A stretch of DNA of 58,363 bases from Gammaproteobacteria bacterium (GCA_028293765.1 JAQGOG010000017.1:1-58363); one strand, 5' to 3'; shown: positions 1-8,895, counted from the first letter of the stretch. Notes: generated by a model not told the origin, from the sequence alone. Translations and numbers: made by a program.

Positions 1-84
1 ACCCGACGGCCCTGATCGGGCTGCCCCTAATCTGGCTCGCCTGCGCTTTGCGCCGTGCGAGCTATGCCTTACCTTAAATTATTG

Positions 85-183
85 GCTGAAAGCGCCTGCG
101 GCCCGGTATGGGCCAGCGCTTTCAGCGAGCGCGCCTAAGGAGCAAGTGAGGCTCGCGAGCAAAAGGCGTGGCTTTTGCTCGCG
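85..183. repeat. Two adjacent hairpins in dispersed-repeat copy C
   Basis: The first hairpin pairs GCTGAAAGCGC (85-95) with GCGCTTTCAGC (116-126), with an inner GGCCC/GGGCC stem. The second pairs CGCGAGCAAAAG (154-165) perfectly with CTTTTGCTCGCG (172-183) around a 6-nt loop. Positions 95-135 match the reverse complement of 56094-56134 at 38 of 41 bases. The core at 159-178 matches the reverse complement of 51335-51354 at 19 of 20 bases. Neither hairpin is followed by a T-run, so a repeat element is more likely than an ordinary terminator. Confidence 0.7.
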
Positions 184-332
184 AAAAGCAGGCCGGTTGG
201 TGACGAGGGCGTTCTTGGGCTGAACCGTCTGCGCCGCTTTAGGGAGCACGCCCGGGGAGCAGGTGGGGCCGGGAGCAAAAGGCGTGGCCTTCGCGGAAAA
301 GCATGTCGGTTGGCGATGAGGGCGTTCTCGGG
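134..332. repeat. Imperfect direct repeat, about 86 bp, two copies
   Basis: Copies lie at 134-220 and 247-332. Both contain GAGCAAAAGGCGTGGC, then GAAAAGCA, then CGGTTGG and GAGGGCGTTCT. The second copy has lost the downstream arm of the CAAAAG hairpin. The pair looks like a local duplication that then diverged. Confidence 0.65.
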
Positions 333-351
333 CGCAGTGGCCCGGAGCTCG

Positions 352-1353
352 CTATCTTTTGGAACGGCGCCGCGATGCGTCGTCCAACCGGTCTATCACC
401 GCGGCGAGGTCGGGCGGCAGGGGCGTATTCACGCTGAACTGGCCGCCTTTTGGCCATTCAAAGCTCACGCTATGAGCGTGCAGGAACATCCTGTTGAGCC
501 CCAGAGCCTTCATCTCTTCATTGAGGCCGTCGTCCCCGTACTTCTCGTCACCCGCCACCGGGTGTCCGGCGTGCTGAGCGTGCACCCGGATCTGGTGCGT
601 GCGGCCGGTCAGAAGATTCACCTCCATGAGCGTGCCCCGCTTACCAAAAAACTGCACCGGCCGGAACTCGCTCACAGAGGGTTTACCGGAGGCGTCGGCC
701 TTCACTGTGCGCTCGCCGCTGACGCGGGTGTCCGTGCGCAGAGGGACATCGATACGCTTCTTTCCGAGGTCCCACTGGCCCCCTAGAAGCGTGAGGTACT
801 TCTTTTCGAACGCGCCCTCGCGCAGCAGCGCGTGAACCGTTCGTAGGACGGCCGTGGACCGCGCAATGATGAGACATCCGCTCGTGTCCCGGTCGAGACG
901 ATGCGCCAGCTCCAAGGGCTGATCGGGCCGGGCAGCCCGTAACGCTTCGATGACGCCAAAGCTCACGCCGCTGCCACCGTGGACGGCGATTCCGGACGGC
1001 TTATCCAGCACCAGGAGCTTGTCGTCCTCGAAAACGATGGCCTTCTCAATCGTTTCCTGAAGCGATGCCGAGGGGGTGCCCACCTCCTCCGGCGGACGGA
1101 TCCGGACGGGGGGAATTCTGATTTTGTCGTGCGCCTGCAACCGGGTGTCCGGCCCCGCCCGGTGGCCGTTTACCCGGACTTCACCTTTGCGGATGACGCG
1201 GTAGACCCGGCTGCGCGGAATGTCGCCCAGGCGCTTGTGGACGAAGTTGTCGAGGCGCTGGCCGGCCTCGTCGGCGCTGACCTCGAAGTGCTGCACCTCG
1301 GTGCGTATTTCCGCGCTTTGTTGCTCCGACACATCGACCTCAGCGTAAGACAT
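352..1353 (-). CDS. rluC: 23S rRNA pseudouridine synthase RluC
   Basis: RluA-family enzyme that converts uridines of 23S rRNA (positions 955, 2504 and 2580 in E. coli) to pseudouridine. The 333-residue protein has an S4 RNA-binding domain at about 31-90, then the synthase domain. The family motif HRLDRDTSG is at 151-159, with D154 as the expected catalytic aspartate. Length is normal for RluC. The ATG at 1353 is kept although its ribosome-binding site is weak. The gene is divergent from rne; this rluC/rne pairing is common in Gammaproteobacteria and supports RluC over RluA or RluD. The assignment among RluC-type paralogues is inferred from context. Confidence 0.93.
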   Translation of the reverse strand: MSYAEVDVSEQQSAEIRTEVQHFEVSADEAGQRLDNFVHKRLGDIPRSRVYRVIRKGEVRVNGHRAGPDTRLQAHDKIRIPPVRIRPPEEVGTPSASLQETIEKAIVFEDDKLLVLDKPSGIAVHGGSGVSFGVIEALRAARPDQPLELAHRLDRDTSGCLIIARSTAVLRTVHALLREGAFEKKYLTLLGGQWDLGKKRIDVPLRTDTRVSGERTVKADASGKPSVSEFRPVQFFGKRGTLMEVNLLTGRTHQIRVHAQHAGHPVAGDEKYGDDGLNEEMKALGLNRMFLHAHSVSFEWPKGGQFSVNTPLPPDLAAVIDRLDDASRRRSKR

Positions 1354-1382
1354 TGTTTCTACAACGGTCTTGCGAGTATACT
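1353..1382 (+). promoter_or_regulatory. Candidate sigma70 promoter for rne
   Basis: TTGTTT at 1353-1358 is followed after 18 nt by TATACT at 1377-1382. The latter matches TATAAT at five of six bases. Transcription from here would give rne a leader of about 345 nt. AGTATACT (1375-1382) is a palindrome, so the same bases could also serve as a -10 box for rluC on the minus strand. No experiment supports either reading. Confidence 0.35.
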
Positions 1383-1736
1383 CCGGTAGCCGTCCGGAGT
1401 CGGACGCGCCAATGGTCGGCGGCTGTAAGCGACAGACTGCTTCGGGCGCCGCATGTTAGTTGGACCTCCCTTTCGAGGCCATCGTATTGGGCCGACAAGA
1501 TCGCGCCGTCCGCGTCGAATCTCTTGCTCACAGAGCTGAAGAGGTCCGCGGCGCGCCGTCGGTTGAGTTCACAGAAGGTTTCCCGGCGCACCGCCCCATG
1601 AAGCAGGCGGGCATCGACTTGAATTACGAGACTCGAGCGCCTTTGTTTGTGATCCGAAATCTTCGCTGCCGCGGGGCCTTGCCCGTGCGGCCTCCCGCCG
1701 TCTCCTTGCCGGCCCCTCACCGTACAGTAGGGGCAC
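1354..1736 (+). other. Long 5' leader region of rne
   Basis: This 383-bp gap between divergent rluC and rne contains no credible gene. In E. coli the rne mRNA has a leader of about 360 nt through which RNase E limits its own synthesis. The gap length and the candidate promoter at its far end suggest the same arrangement here. I did not find a sequence match to the E. coli leader hairpins by eye. Confidence 0.45.
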
Positions 1737-4691
1737 ATGAAAAGAATGCTTGTGAATGCAACTCAAGAGGAAGAGTTGCGCGTCGCTCTGGTTGATGGAC
1801 AAAAGCTCTTCGACCTCAGCATCGAATTACCCTCCCGCGAACAGAAAAAAGCGAACGTCTACAAAGGCCGGATCTCCCGTGTAGAGCCCTCCCTCGAGGC
1901 CTGCTTCGTCGACTACGGAGCCCAGCGACATGGGTTCCTGCCGCTGAAGGAAGTCTCGCGAGACTATTTCAGGCAGCAGCCGCAAGGCGGGCGGATGAAC
2001 ATCCGCGAGCTCCTCACGGAAGGCCAGGATCTCATCGTCCAGGTGGAGAAGGAGGAACGCGGCACCAAAGGCGCGGCCCTCACCAGCTTCGTGAGCCTCG
2101 CCGGCCGCTTCCTGGTGCTGATGCCGAACAACCCCCGCGCCGGTGGCGTATCGCGCCGCATCGAAGGGGAAGACCGCGACCAGATGCGCGAGGTCATGAA
2201 CCAGCTCCAGATACCGGACGGCATGGGTGCCATCGTGCGCACGGCCGGAGTGGGACGCACCGTCGAGGAGCTGCAGTGGGATCTCGATAATCTCAAGACC
2301 CAGTGGGAACAGATCGCCGAGGCAGCCAAGGACCGCCCTGCACCGTTTCTGGTCTTTCGCGAGAGCGATGCGGTTACGCGCGCCATGCGCGATTACCTCG
2401 GCGATGACATCGGCGAGGTGCTCGTAGACAGCGACGCCGCCTTCCAGAAGGCACAGGAATACATGCAGCGCTTCATGCCCGCGGAGGCACAGAGGCGGCT
2501 GAAGATGTACACGGACGACATCCCGCTCTTCACGCGTTTCCAGATCGAGAGCCAGATCGAGTCCGCGTACGCGCACAAGGTGTCGCTGCCCTCGGGCGGC
2601 AGCATCGTCATCGACTACACCGAAGCCTTAGTTTCTATCGACATCAATTCCGCGCGCGCCACACGCGGAAGCGACATCGAGACCACCGCCACCAATACCA
2701 ATCTCGAAGCGGCCGACGAGATCTCACGTCAGTTGCGCATCCGCGACATCGGCGGCCTGATTGTCATCGATTTCATCGATATGGAATCGACCAAGAATCA
2801 GCGCGAGGTGGAAGACCGGCTCCGTGACGCGGTGAAAATGGATCGCGCCCGGATCCAGATCGGCCGCCTGTCGCGCTTCGGATTGCTCGAGATGTCGCGG
2901 CAGCGCCTGCGCCCGTCGCTGGGCGAGTCGAGTCACATCGTCTGCCCGCGGTGCACCGGCATCGGCAACATCCGCAGCATCGAGTCGGTGACGCTTGCCG
3001 TGCTGCGACTGATCGGTGAGGAGCTTCGCAAGGATCGGACGTCGCGCGTGATCGTGCAGGTGCCGGTCGACGTAGGCACGTACCTCTTCAACGAGAAGCG
3101 CGAATGGCTGCGCACGCTCGAAGACAAGAGCGAAGCCGAGCTGATCATCGTACCGAACGAGAACATGCAGACGCCGAATTACTCGATCACGCGCTTGCGT
3201 GACGATGAGGCGGAGCTGGCCGAGAACAAGCAGCTCAGCTACCTCATGCCCAAGGCGCCGGAAGTTGCAGAGCCAGTCACGGCCAGTGACAAGAAGCCTC
3301 CGATGGAGGCTGCGGCTGTCGCGACACTTTTGCCTGCTACAGCGGCACCGATGGTGGTCCATGCGGCCCCGGCTGCGCCTGCTGCCCCTGCTGCCCCTGC
3401 GCAGCCGATAGCGAACGGCGGTTTCTGGTCGCGGTTCAAGCGGTTGTTTTCCGGCGAAGCAGCGACACCCGCCGTGCAGGCGGCGCCGGAGCCGTCTGTC
3501 AGCAAGCCGGTTTCTTCGCCGTCGAGAAGCGACGGTCGTCGCGATGGTCGCCGCGAGCATTCACGTGGCCACAGTCCTCGTCACGCGGATTCGGGATCGC
3601 GCCGGGATCGTGGCGATAACCGGGACAACCGGGAGCGCTCGGATAATCGAAGCGCCGGTGGCGGTAGCAGCGGCGGTGGCCGCGACGCCAGCGGTAATCG
3701 GGATGGCGGTAGGGGTCGGGATGGCGGGGGTAGCCGCGGCGAAGGCGGTACTCGTGACCGCTATCGTGACAGAGACCGGGACCAGGATAGAAGGCCGCGT
3801 GAGCGTTCGGCTGAAGGTGCCCGTAACGATGGCGGTCGCAATGAGCGTGATGCGCAAACCAACCGCGCGGAGCCCTTGCGCTCGCCGGAAATGGCAAACC
3901 GCCCGATTGAGTCTGTAGCGCCCCTGGCTCCGGCTTCGGCGGAGGGTCGCGTAGAAGGCGCTGGTCAGGAGGGCATGGATCGCGGGGGCGGCGATCGCCC
4001 GGACCGCGGCCCGGGCGGCGAGCCGCGCCGTGGTCGGCGCGGTCGGCGTCGTGGACGGCGCGGGGGCGGCGGAGGCGGTGCGCGAGAAGGCGGCGCCCCT
4101 GGAGTTGCCGGCGGCGAAAGCAACGGCAATCGTGAGTATTCGGAGCAGTCCAGAGATCAGGGTGGGTCTGAGGGCCAGGCGGGCTATGCCGCCCAGCAAG
4201 CCAACGGAGCGCACGATCTTCGCGAAGGTGCTTATGAGCAGCGCGACGCCGGCGGACAACGCGAGCCGAACGAGCACCGCGATACGGGCGAACACCGGGA
4301 AACACGTGAGCCGAGAGAGGCGCGTGAGCCGCGGCAACCGCGCGAGCCGAGGGAGTCACGCGAGCCCCGTGAGGCGCGAGAGCCGCAGGAACAGGGAGAG
4401 TCGCGTTCAGAACAGCGTGAGCCGGCGCCGCAGCGCGAGGCTTATCAGCAGCGTGAGCCTGCCCCGCAGCGTGACGCCTATCAGCAGCGCGAGCCGTCTC
4501 CACAGCAGGAGCCTTCACAACAGAGCGAACGGCCGTCAGAGCCCCGCTCGGAACCGCGGTCGGAGCGCTTTGAGCCGGGCCCTTCTCCCGAAGGCAACGC
4601 CGGGCGTCAGAGTAAGCCGTTCGTAGTGTGGTCTTCGGCGCCCGCGCCGGCGGAGAAGGTTGCGCCGGTCGAACGCGGACCTGAGGAATAG
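1737..4691 (+). CDS. rne: Ribonuclease E
   Basis: Essential endoribonuclease that cleaves single-stranded AU-rich RNA and scaffolds the degradosome. The 984-residue protein has the S1 domain at about 36-120, the catalytic metal ligands D302 (SIDIN) and D345 (VIDFID), and the zinc-link CPRCTG with C403 and C406. These fall within one residue of the E. coli D303, D346, C404 and C407. A short amphipathic segment at 561-573 ([13 protein letters not shown]) follows an Ala/Pro linker and resembles the membrane-targeting helix. The remainder is a disordered tail: a DR/NR-rich stretch, an [13 protein letters not shown] basic patch, then EPRE-type and [13 protein letters not shown] repeats, ending in a hydrophobic [10 protein letters not shown] segment. 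Start ATG follows AGGGGC. Confidence 0.97.
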   Translation: MKRMLVNATQEEELRVALVDGQKLFDLSIELPSREQKKANVYKGRISRVEPSLEACFVDYGAQRHGFLPLKEVSRDYFRQQPQGGRMNIRELLTEGQDLIVQVEKEERGTKGAALTSFVSLAGRFLVLMPNNPRAGGVSRRIEGEDRDQMREVMNQLQIPDGMGAIVRTAGVGRTVEELQWDLDNLKTQWEQIAEAAKDRPAPFLVFRESDAVTRAMRDYLGDDIGEVLVDSDAAFQKAQEYMQRFMPAEAQRRLKMYTDDIPLFTRFQIESQIESAYAHKVSLPSGGSIVIDYTEALVSIDINSARATRGSDIETTATNTNLEAADEISRQLRIRDIGGLIVIDFIDMESTKNQREVEDRLRDAVKMDRARIQIGRLSRFGLLEMSRQRLRPSLGESSHIVCPRCTGIGNIRSIESVTLAVLRLIGEELRKDRTSRVIVQVPVDVGTYLFNEKREWLRTLEDKSEAELIIVPNENMQTPNYSITRLRDDEAELAENKQLSYLMPKAPEVAEPVTASDKKPPMEAAAVATLLPATAAPMVVHAAPAAPAAPAAPAQPIANGGFWSRFKRLFSGEAATPAVQAAPEPSVSKPVSSPSRSDGRRDGRREHSRGHSPRHADSGSRRDRGDNRDNRERSDNRSAGGGSSGGGRDASGNRDGGRGRDGGGSRGEGGTRDRYRDRDRDQDRRPRERSAEGARNDGGRNERDAQTNRAEPLRSPEMANRPIESVAPLAPASAEGRVEGAGQEGMDRGGGDRPDRGPGGEPRRGRRGRRRGRRGGGGGGAREGGAPGVAGGESNGNREYSEQSRDQGGSEGQAGYAAQQANGAHDLREGAYEQRDAGGQREPNEHRDTGEHRETREPREAREPRQPREPRESREPREAREPQEQGESRSEQREPAPQREAYQQREPAPQRDAYQQREPSPQQEPSQQSERPSEPRSEPRSERFEPGPSPEGNAGRQSKPFVVWSSAPAPAEKVAPVERGPEE

Positions 4692-4702
4692 CTAAAACCG
4701 CG

Positions 4703-4738
4703 GTGGCGTGTCGCACTGATTAGGGTGCGACACGCCAC
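4703..4738. terminator. Bidirectional terminator hairpin between rne and the phosphatase gene
   Basis: A perfect 14-bp stem (GTGGCGTGTCGCAC at 4703-4716 with its complement at 4725-4738) closes an 8-nt loop between two convergent genes. On the minus strand the stem is followed by CGCGGTTTTAG, a short U-tract. The plus-strand tail is weaker. It probably ends both transcripts. Confidence 0.7.
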
Positions 4739-4770
4739 TTGCGTAAGCGGCGGCCAGGGAAGGTTTTTAT

Positions 4771-5247
4771 TTACGCCGCGCGAGCGCGCTGGCGTAGATG
4801 CTGTAGCAGGCCGTTACTTGCGGCCTCGATGAGATCCAATACTTCCTCGAAGCCGTTCGGACCGCCGTAATACGGGTCCGGGACTTCTGTCACGCCCGCG
4901 TCCGCGGCGAATTCGAGAAACAGCCGTACGCGTTCGCGTGTGTGGGCTGGCGCCCGCTGGTGGAGCGCGCTCAGGTTTTCTCGGTCCATCGCGAGGATCA
5001 GGTCGTACAGTTCGAAGTCGGAAGGCTCAACGACACGGGCTCGCAAAGGCGACATGTCGTAGCCGCGTCGGTGGGCCGATGCAATCGTGCGGGGGTCTGG
5101 CGGGGAACCTATGTGATACCCCGCTGTTCCGGCGGAATCGACTTCGATCGTCAGGTCGGGGGCGTCACGCGCCGCGACGGCGCGGAAGACAGCCTCCGCT
5201 GTCGGTGAGCGGCAGATGTTTCCCAAGCATACGAACAGGATCTTCAC
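4771..5247 (-). CDS. Low-molecular-weight protein-tyrosine phosphatase
   Basis: Cytoplasmic phosphatase of 158 residues. The P-loop CLGNICRS gives the nucleophile C7 and R13, and the DPYYG motif gives the general acid D124. Such enzymes often counteract bacterial tyrosine kinases in exopolysaccharide control, but no kinase or polysaccharide cluster is in this window. In Pseudomonas a homologue sits between kdsB and rne, so synteny rather than an operon partner explains its place. Start is GTG at 5247. Confidence 0.9.
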   Translation of the reverse strand: MKILFVCLGNICRSPTAEAVFRAVAARDAPDLTIEVDSAGTAGYHIGSPPDPRTIASAHRRGYDMSPLRARVVEPSDFELYDLILAMDRENLSALHQRAPAHTRERVRLFLEFAADAGVTEVPDPYYGGPNGFEEVLDLIEAASNGLLQHLRQRARAA

Positions 5248-5251
5248 GGGT

Positions 5252-5950
5252 CTATTTTACGCTATAGCCGCGCCCTTCGAGACACGCGCCCATCGCGCGC
5301 TGGTATTGCGCGCGGCGGCTTTCGTTCTGGTCGGCGGGCACGCCGCCACCCGACTGCGTCGGATCGAAGCCGGACTGGTCCGAGGCCCACTTGTGGCACT
5401 CGTACTTGTCCTTGCCCTGCTGCTCCTCGCTCTGCCCGTTCTTCGGGTAGGTGAAGACGTCGTCGCTCGGCGGCGCTTGCGTCTGCGCGCTGTTGTCATC
5501 TCCCGGCGGGTCGACTACTTCGTACTGATTGGAGTCCGGGCGCCACGCGTAGTAGGTATCGTTAGCGTAGTAGTAGGGAACGCCGCCGAAGTAGACCGTC
5601 GAATAGTAAGACGGCAGGACCGGTACAAACACCCCGACTGGCGGGCCTACGACGACGTATCTCGGGCCGCGCGGTTCGTACCAGATGCCGCCCGAGTAGA
5701 AGTATCGGTGGTTATCGCGGTCGACGACGAAGCGGTCGCGGGGGAGATCCCGGACCTCATACCCGCGCGAGGGGTAGTAGTGATTGTGGCCGAAGCGCGC
5801 GTCCATGTGATCGAAGCCCGGCCGCGCGCCACCGCCACGGCCATCGCCGCGGCCATCGTGCGGACCACCATGCGGGTCAGCCTGGGCGGTGCCTAACGTT
5901 AAAGCGAGGACCGCGGCACCACACATCGAAATCCACAATCGCTTGTTCAT
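5252..5950 (-). CDS. Secreted DUF6515-type protein with a Cys-containing C-terminal module
   Basis: A 232-residue protein of unknown function. Residues 1-24 form a clear Sec signal peptide (LALTLGTAQA before DPHGG). A Gly/His/Arg-rich stretch follows, then a Tyr/Pro/Val-rich middle (YYSTVYFGGVPYYYAND) typical of DUF6515. The last 70 residues contain YPKNGQSEEQQGKDKYEC, SGFDPTQSG and ACLEGRGYSVK. The next gene upstream carries the same blocks, so this is a shared module with two conserved Cys that could form a disulfide. The end is only 4 nt from the phosphatase start. Likely periplasmic or surface-exposed; the role is unknown. Confidence 0.8.
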   Translation of the reverse strand: MNKRLWISMCGAAVLALTLGTAQADPHGGPHDGRGDGRGGGARPGFDHMDARFGHNHYYPSRGYEVRDLPRDRFVVDRDNHRYFYSGGIWYEPRGPRYVVVGPPVGVFVPVLPSYYSTVYFGGVPYYYANDTYYAWRPDSNQYEVVDPPGDDNSAQTQAPPSDDVFTYPKNGQSEEQQGKDKYECHKWASDQSGFDPTQSGGGVPADQNESRRAQYQRAMGACLEGRGYSVK

Positions 5951-5971
5951 TCTCGTTACCTGAGCAATAAC

Positions 5972-6541
5972 TCATTTCACGCTGTAACCGCGCGCATCCA
6001 GACAGGCGCCGATGGCTCTACGGTAGTTCGAGGCTCGCTGCTCCATCGCGAGGTACTGCTGCCTGTCCTGCGAAGAGACGATCTGTTGGGTCTGCTGCGC
6101 CCGGGACTGATCGCTGGCGTTTCCAACGAGGCCGCCGGCGACGGCGCCGAATAACAAACCCGCCCCCGCATCACGCGGACCCGCCACAGCCGCACCCAGA
6201 ATGGCGCCCGTAACAGCCCCGATGGCGGTGCCCGTACCCGGCGGCGGACCGGCGGCAACCACGCGGTAGCGGTCATGCGGCGGCACATTCGGCCCACTCG
6301 GGTCGAACCCGGACTGCTTCACAGCCCACGTGTTGCATTCGTAGCGATCACGCTCCTGCTGCTCCGGAGTCTGCCCATGCATCGGGTACGCATAGACGTC
6401 CGTGTTCGGTTTATCAACCGGGGGCGGCGAATACACGCGCCGCGGCGGCTGCTCCACGCAACCCGTGAGAAACACGACGACGGTGGCAACGGCAGCGGCC
6501 GAGAAAGCGCTACGCGAGAAGGGTTTGATTCGGGTCATCAT
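5972..6541 (-). CDS. Glycine-zipper lipoprotein sharing the C-terminal module of its neighbour
   Basis: Predicted lipoprotein of 189 residues. A hydrophobic N-terminus ends in the lipobox LTGC, so the mature protein starts at the Cys. The blocks YPMHGQTPEQQERDRYEC and QSGFDPSGP come first. A glycine-rich segment (GTAIGAVTGAILGAAVAG, GLLFGAVAGGLVGN) follows, and then ACLDARGYSVK. It is therefore the neighbour's module with a glycine-zipper hairpin inserted between its halves. I chose the ATG at 6541 because the hydrophobic segment then begins about 10 residues in. An upstream in-frame start at 6619 would bury the signal. Function unknown; glycine zippers of this kind often associate with membranes. 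Confidence 0.8.
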   Translation of the reverse strand: MMTRIKPFSRSAFSAAAVATVVVFLTGCVEQPPRRVYSPPPVDKPNTDVYAYPMHGQTPEQQERDRYECNTWAVKQSGFDPSGPNVPPHDRYRVVAAGPPPGTGTAIGAVTGAILGAAVAGPRDAGAGLLFGAVAGGLVGNASDQSRAQQTQQIVSSQDRQQYLAMEQRASNYRRAIGACLDARGYSVK

Positions 6542-6862
6542 CTTTAGGCATCCATTCAGTGGAGCGAACTGCTTGAGAGAACGCGACGTACCGGGTCCAG
6601 GTTGACAGCCCTCGCCCATCCGGCAGTTGGATACTCCGCGGCGTATTCAAGTTCCGGCCAGGCTCGCGTCGCGCCTGGCGTGTGAGGCGGCAGCGCCCGC
6701 GCGTTCGAATGTAAGGAATTGTCAAACCGCGTCATGCGCCGCACTCCAGGCCGAGCCGCACCGACTCAGTACCCGGTACTTCCGGCTGCGCACTCGCCGT
6801 TCCCATATAGCTCAGCATACGTTACCCCGGGAAGGGTAAATGAGGGCTGAACCCCCTGATTT
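6542..6862. other. Intergenic region between kdsB and the lipoprotein gene
   Basis: This 321-bp stretch has no gene I can support. It lies downstream of kdsB and upstream of the glycine-zipper lipoprotein gene, so it should carry the latter's promoter. I could not place -35 and -10 boxes with confidence. A tRNA-like word (TAGCTCAG near 6808) is not embedded in a cloverleaf. Confidence 0.5.
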
Positions 6863-7636
6863 CTAGGAGCCCGCCGGGTTATCGGGCGCCGTCAGCGCCA
6901 GTACGCGCTCGAAGTCCGCCGCCGTATTCACATCCGGCCCAGGGCGCTCGACAGCATCGCCCACCCGGATTTCGAACCCGTTCTCGAGCGCGCGCAACTG
7001 CTCCAGCTTTTCGGACATCTCGAGAACCGTGGGGGCCAGTGCAGCAAGCCGCAACAGGGCTCCGACCCGGTACGCGTAGATTCCGACATGTCGGCGTGAA
7101 CCGGCAAACACCCTCTGTGTCTCGATGCCCGCAGGTGCCCCATCGCGGTTCCAGGGAATCGGAGCACGGCTGAAGTACAACGCCCTACCCTCACCGTCAG
7201 TCACCACTTTCACCGCGTTCGGATTCAGGAACTCCTCGAGCGATTCGATTCGCGTCGCGAGCGTCGCAACCTGCGCGCGCGGGTGAGCTTCCAACAGCCG
7301 CGCCACCTGGCCGATGAGGGCTGGAGGCATCAGAGGCTCATCCCCCTGCACGTTCACGACAATATCGCCCTCCGGCCAGGAGCGCTGGCGGGCAACCTCG
7401 GCGATGCGATCCGTCCCCGAAGCATGAGTCGGCGCGGTCATGACCACTTCGGCGCCAAAGGAGTGTGAAGCGCTCACAATCAGCAGATCGTCAGTGGCGA
7501 TCAATACGTCGTCCGCTCCGGAGGCACGTGCGCGCTCATAGACCCATTGCACCATCGGTTTGCCGCCGATGGACATCAGGGCTTTGCCCGGGAGTCGCGC
7601 CGAAGCGTAGCGCGCGGGAATCACGACTCGAAACAC
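6863..7636 (-). CDS. kdsB: 3-deoxy-manno-octulosonate cytidylyltransferase
   Basis: Activates Kdo with CTP to CMP-Kdo, the sugar donor for the lipopolysaccharide inner core. The 257-residue protein shows the family N-terminus (IPARYASARLPGKAL at about 6-20), the metal and nucleotide motif NVQGDEPL at about 94-101, and the C-terminal DVNTAADFERV. The start is GTG at 7636; there is no obvious SD. It is the last gene of a run with exbB-exbD-msbA-lpxK-ycaR and so is linked to lipid A synthesis. kdsA, the enzyme making Kdo-8-phosphate, is elsewhere in this window at 56143-56976. Confidence 0.96.
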   Translation of the reverse strand: MFRVVIPARYASARLPGKALMSIGGKPMVQWVYERARASGADDVLIATDDLLIVSASHSFGAEVVMTAPTHASGTDRIAEVARQRSWPEGDIVVNVQGDEPLMPPALIGQVARLLEAHPRAQVATLATRIESLEEFLNPNAVKVVTDGEGRALYFSRAPIPWNRDGAPAGIETQRVFAGSRRHVGIYAYRVGALLRLAALAPTVLEMSEKLEQLRALENGFEIRVGDAVERPGPDVNTAADFERVLALTAPDNPAGS

Positions 7637-7649
7637 GCGGCGGCCGCTT

Positions 7650-7838
7650 TCAGCGTTCCAGAAGAGGGTCGTCGGCAGCGAGCTGACGAGCTTCCTCCTC
7701 GAGCATCACCGGCACGTCATCGCGTATCGGATAGGCGAGTCGGTCCATGCGGCACACCAGGACCAGCGCGTCGCGCTGGTACTTGAGCGTCCCCTTGCAC
7801 ACGGGGCAGGCCAATATTTCGAGCAGGCGCGCATCCAT
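7650..7838 (-). CDS. ycaR: Trm112/YcaR-family zinc-ribbon protein
   Basis: A 62-residue protein matching E. coli YcaR along its whole length: CPVCKG near the start (C11, C14), a third Cys at 29, and the [12 protein letters not shown] block. Trm112 in eukaryotes is an activating partner of methyltransferases. The bacterial protein's partner is not established. A GGAGG ribosome-binding site lies about 9 nt before the ATG. It is conserved between lpxK and kdsB in many Gammaproteobacteria. Confidence 0.9.
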   Translation of the reverse strand: MDARLLEILACPVCKGTLKYQRDALVLVCRMDRLAYPIRDDVPVMLEEEARQLAADDPLLER

Positions 7839-7844
7839 CGAAAT

Positions 7845-8885
7845 CTAACCTCCGGCAGTCGAAAGGGAGCCGATCTTACGCTGCACGTATTCGAGCAGCT
7901 CACGCGTTTGCGCTTCGCTGAACGCCGCGGCGGTGGGAACAGACCAGAGACGCGGGTTAGCGAACGAGGCGCATTTTACGGCATCCTTCTCGGTCATGAG
8001 CACGGGAAGGTCATCTGCGAATGACAGATCGCGCGGCACAAAAGGGTGATGGTCCGCAAACGCGTGCTCAATGATGTCCAAGCCCCGCGCGCGCAGGTCG
8101 CGGAAGAAACGCGCGGGATTGCCAATGCCGGCAACGGCATGCAAGCGCCGGTCCCTGAAAGCCTCGAGCGGCTGTGAGGACGCCTGCCCATCGACTCTGA
8201 GCGCCTGCCCCGCCACGAGACTCATCTGCAGAGCTCTGGCTTCTACGGACATGCCCGGCCGCCGCAGGGACGCATGCTCGGCTACGCCGTTAACCACTAC
8301 CAGATCCGCTGCCGCCAATCGGGAAACCGGTTCTCGCAAGGGGCCCGCGGGGAGGACGCGGCCGTTACCAAATCCGCGTGCCCCGTCGATCACGACCATT
8401 TCGCACTCGCGCGCGAGGCGAAGATGTTGCAGCCCATCGTCGGCGATGACGACATCGACTCCCATCGCAACGAGCGCCCGTGCGCCGGCAACGCGATCGC
8501 GGGCCACTATCGTGGAGCATCCGGTGCCGCGAAACAGCAACAGAGGCTCGTCTCCTACCTCTCGCCAGCTCGACTCTTCATTCACGAGGCGCAGCGTGTT
8601 GTCGCGCTGCGATGATCCATAGCCGCGGGACACGATGCCCACTTTCAAACCGCGCTCACTCAATTGCCGCGCGAGCCATATCACCAACGGCGTCTTGCCC
8701 GTTCCGCCCACGGTGAGGTTCCCGACCACGACCACGGGTTTTCCAACGTGATGGGTTCGCAACACGCCGCGCGCGTAAGCGCCGCGCCGCGCCCGGATCG
8801 CCGCGAGGTAGAGCCACGACAGTGGCTGCAGCAACGAAGGCCCTGCTGTGTCGCGATACCAGAGCTTCGTCAGGCGCTGCTCCAT
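7845..8885 (-). CDS. lpxK: Tetraacyldisaccharide 4'-kinase
   Basis: Inner-membrane-bound kinase that phosphorylates the 4' position of the lipid A disaccharide, giving lipid IVA. The 346-residue protein has an N-terminal hydrophobic segment (LLQPLSWLYLAAI) and an unusual Walker A, GNLTVGGTGKTP (about 55-66), both diagnostic for LpxK. I use the ATG at 8885 because it aligns with known LpxK N-termini and avoids overlap with msbA. A start 54 nt upstream is possible but adds residues with no counterpart. It follows msbA by 10 nt, so synthesis and flipping of lipid A are co-expressed. Confidence 0.95.
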   Translation of the reverse strand: MEQRLTKLWYRDTAGPSLLQPLSWLYLAAIRARRGAYARGVLRTHHVGKPVVVVGNLTVGGTGKTPLVIWLARQLSERGLKVGIVSRGYGSSQRDNTLRLVNEESSWREVGDEPLLLFRGTGCSTIVARDRVAGARALVAMGVDVVIADDGLQHLRLARECEMVVIDGARGFGNGRVLPAGPLREPVSRLAAADLVVVNGVAEHASLRRPGMSVEARALQMSLVAGQALRVDGQASSQPLEAFRDRRLHAVAGIGNPARFFRDLRARGLDIIEHAFADHHPFVPRDLSFADDLPVLMTEKDAVKCASFANPRLWSVPTAAAFSEAQTRELLEYVQRKIGSLSTAGG

Positions 8886-8895
8886 TACGGTCCCG

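Larger units (their letters stand above)
1..351. other. Intergenic region with structured repeats
   Basis: No convincing gene lies between the window edge and the 3' end of rluC. The short ORFs here have no recognisable domain. The stretch holds two strong hairpins (85-126 and 154-183), an imperfect direct duplication (134-220 and 247-332), and a 41-bp segment (95-135) that recurs inverted at 56094-56134. I read it as a repeat-dense spacer downstream of rluC. Confidence 0.7.

Noticed and set aside
175..786. 203-codon plus-strand ORF at the left edge
   Set aside because: It runs antisense through rluC from the repeat region and has no recognisable domain.
6800..6835. tRNA-like word TAGCTCAG
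   Set aside because: The flanks do not form acceptor, anticodon or T-arm stems, and no TTCGA-type T-loop follows at the right distance.
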